The notes below the pieces were generated by a model that saw nothing but the letters and a program-made list of their open reading frames with translations, made no database searches and had not been told where the DNA came from. Below are positions 62,571 to 64,000 of a DNA stretch of 64,000 bases, in pieces. Source of the DNA: Kutzneria chonburiensis (GTDB taxonomy: Bacteria > Actinomycetota > Actinomycetes > Mycobacteriales > Pseudonocardiaceae); NCBI RefSeq assembly GCF_028622115.1, contig NZ_CP097263.1, forward strand, positions 434,001-498,000, in the 5' to 3' direction. How positions within the stretch are numbered: position 1 is the stretch's first letter; every line of letters begins with the position of its first letter. The position numbers were made by a program, and so were the translations under genes.

Positions 62571-63299
62571 GTGAGCTCGGATCCCTCGCCGCAGCAGCGT
62601 GCGGTCGTCCACCCGCAGCCGCCTCGCGAGCGTCGCGCCCGGGTCTGGCTCGGTGGTCTCCTCCTGCTCAGCGGCGGGTTCTTCTTCGGCGACACCCTGC
62701 ATCGCCTCGACACCGTCTGGGTGATGCTTGCGCAGTGGTGGCCATGGGCGTTGATCGTGTTGGCCGTGGTCAACCTGGCGAGGTCGTTCCTCCGCGTGGA
62801 ATCCCTGCTTGCTCCCGGTCTCCTGGTGCTGGTCGCCGTGGTCTTCCTGGCCGTGCGTCAGGGGATCGAGGCCGGCATGGTCATCAACTTCGCCGTTCCG
62901 CTGGTTGCCATCCTGGGCGGCCTCACACTGCTCGTCTCCGTCGGCTCAGCTGCCGGCCGATCCTGGACCCGGATCCTGGTCACCGGCCGCGTGGAGGCCG
63001 TGGGGCCGGTCACCCGGACCTTGCGTCCCCGTGCCGTCCTCGGCGAGGTTCGGGTCGATCTTCGTGGTTGCCCGGGCCGCGCCGACGGTGGCCCGATCGT
63101 GGTGCATCCGACGGTGCTGTTCGGACACGTGCGGCTGGACGTACCCAAGCACTGGGTGCTGACGATGAAGCGGGACGGCGCGCTGCTCACTCAGATCCGG
63201 GATCCCGGAACGAATCCCTCCGAGGCCGACAGGACGGTAGAACTGGAGATATTCGCGCTCGGCTTTGCCGGTGTGATCAGTGTGGCGCGCGGGGACTAG
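62571..63299 (+). CDS. Membrane protein, DUF5668/LiaI-like helices with C-terminal domain
   Basis: A 242-residue protein with four hydrophobic segments (about residues 26-130, including GGLLLLSGGFFFGDTLHRLD and WWPWALIVLAVVNLARSF) like LiaF/DUF5668 transmembrane domains, and a soluble beta-rich C-terminal domain (TRTLRPRAVLGEVRVDL, VVHPTVLFGHVRLDV). The LiaF-like combination suggests a role in envelope stress sensing, but this is inference. The GTG at 62571 is six nt after TACCCT, which suggests a leaderless mRNA; the longer frame is basic and Pro-rich. Its TAG stop shares CTAG with the convergent gene. Confidence 0.65.
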   Translation: MSSDPSPQQRAVVHPQPPRERRARVWLGGLLLLSGGFFFGDTLHRLDTVWVMLAQWWPWALIVLAVVNLARSFLRVESLLAPGLLVLVAVVFLAVRQGIEAGMVINFAVPLVAILGGLTLLVSVGSAAGRSWTRILVTGRVEAVGPVTRTLRPRAVLGEVRVDLRGCPGRADGGPIVVHPTVLFGHVRLDVPKHWVLTMKRDGALLTQIRDPGTNPSEADRTVELEIFALGFAGVISVARGD

Positions 63300-64000
63300 T
63301 CGTGGTGGTAGCGGGGAGTGTCCCCGTTGGCGTCGGCAAGTCCGTGTGCCTCCCGGTCGGTTTCCCTTGGTGCCAACAGGAAGTCGGACAATGCTTCGAA
63401 CGTGGTGCTCTCCTCCTTCCGTGTCCTCGGGAGTTTGTAATGAAGTGCCTTGAGCATGTCGAATCGGTGTAGGTCGTAAGCGACGTGCAGACACGTGTTG
63501 AATCGGGTTGCGGCGGCGATGGAACCCGTGTAGCACAAGCACATCAGGATCAGTGCGAGTGCGGGAATCCAGTAATTGACCGGCTCGCGGTAGAGGCCTG
63601 CGACGCCGAGCACCGCGACCAGGAAGAAGCTGACGGTCAGGTTGGCGGCGGTGTCGACAGCGTCCCGAGCGGCGTCGCACACCTCCGCGAATTTCGGCGA
63701 GAGCTGTGGGTACAGCCTCGGCCAGGAAGCGATCGTGTTGAGCCGGTACCGCTCGCCGGCTGAGATTTCGCCGGTACGCAGGGCATTGCCCAATGCCGTC
63801 GGCAGCAGTGGTGTCGCGTTCGGTCGATCCCAGTCATCCGGATCCAGGCCAGAATCTTGATCGTGGATGCCCTCCACCGGCGCCTCCGGATAGCGAAGTA
63901 TCCGCTGTTTGACGCGGTCGAGTTCGGATCGGCGGCGGACGCTGTCGCGCAGCGCCGCCGCCTGCTCGGCCAGACCGCGCACCGGCGGCCCGGGTTCGAG
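63296..64000 (-). CDS. Membrane protein of unknown function, N-terminus outside window
   Basis: The frame is open to the window edge, so the start is outside; ~234 residues are visible. The N-terminal visible part is charged and possibly coiled (AEQAAALRDSVRRRSELDRVKQRI), followed by a soluble region with AGERYRLNTIASWPRLYPQL, two membrane helices (LTVSFFLVAVLGVAGLY and WIPALALILMCLCYTGSIAAA) and a cytoplasmic tail. The layout resembles proteins of the SLATT-like group or small effector-sensor proteins with paired helices, but no conserved motif settles it. The stop overlaps the convergent gene in CTAG. Confidence 0.6.
   Translation of the reverse strand, partial: LEPGPPVRGLAEQAAALRDSVRRRSELDRVKQRILRYPEAPVEGIHDQDSGLDPDDWDRPNATPLLPTALGNALRTGEISAGERYRLNTIASWPRLYPQLSPKFAEVCDAARDAVDTAANLTVSFFLVAVLGVAGLYREPVNYWIPALALILMCLCYTGSIAAATRFNTCLHVAYDLHRFDMLKALHYKLPRTRKEESTTFEALSDFLLAPRETDREAHGLADANGDTPRYHHD

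Overview
The window is chromosomal DNA from a high-GC Actinobacterium, most likely of the Pseudonocardiaceae (Kutzneria/Amycolatopsis-like). The evidence is GC-rich third codon positions, frequent GTG starts, 4-nt ATGA/GTGA overlaps, a WhiB protein, a SigF-RsbW-STAS stress module, a 13E12/DUF222 HNH protein, a DipZ protein and likely leaderless promoters. This family placement is an inference. No rRNA, tRNA, CRISPR array or classical transposase gene was seen.

Layout. (1) 1-5504: the end of a carbohydrate uptake operon (substrate-binding protein, two permeases, a 611-residue toroid-like protein, an RraA/aldolase-family protein and a nucleoside hydrolase). (2) 5556-7173: a DUF222-HNH endonuclease gene between two ~120-bp palindromic repeats in opposite orientation. 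The outer stems of the repeats differ in sequence but keep their pairing, and a near-consensus SOS box lies at the gene start. (3) 7206-10039: a GAF-ANTAR / STAS / RsbW / SigF operon divergent from whiB. The intergenic region carries two back-to-back SigF-type promoters whose -35 boxes are the arms of one inverted repeat. (4) 10036-16024: the trehalose-from-glycogen operon glgX-treY-treZ. (5) 16110-23689: a methyltransferase/type III polyketide synthase pair, a kinase-like/PARG-like pair, secreted proteins, a PIMT-like protein with an internal deletion, a TIGR01777 protein and a pyruvyltransferase-like protein. (6) 23799-29066: the HrpA helicase, then an ECF sigma factor, a single-pass anti-sigma-like protein and a threonine-rich repeat protein. 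(7) 29067-35265: a carboxylesterase, two 2-hydroxyacid oxidases, an FAD monooxygenase and a divergent frameshifted TetR regulator. (8) 35242-41304: a leucine-rich-variant repeat protein, an unknown helical protein, a NADAR protein, a DUF885 protein and three very small genes. (9) 41311-50864: an L-rhamnose uptake and catabolism operon with two identical LacI-type operators. It lies beside the decayed remains of a LacI-family gene, and its aldolase/dehydrogenase gene is frameshifted. (10) 50869-64000: a methyltransferase, DipZ, a large secreted protease whose catalytic motifs look sedolisin-like, a degenerate acyl-AMP-ligase-like protein, small membrane proteins, a catalase-family peroxidase, a second carboxylesterase and a partial membrane protein.

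How the parts work together. The SigF module probably controls its own operon and whiB. The rhamnose genes would import rhamnose by an ABC transporter, isomerise it, phosphorylate it and cleave it, but the local regulator remnant, the frameshift in the aldolase gene and a short kinase suggest decay or sequence error. Gene packing is very tight: nine convergent gene pairs have overlaps or gaps of at most 4 bp, leaving no room for separate terminators.
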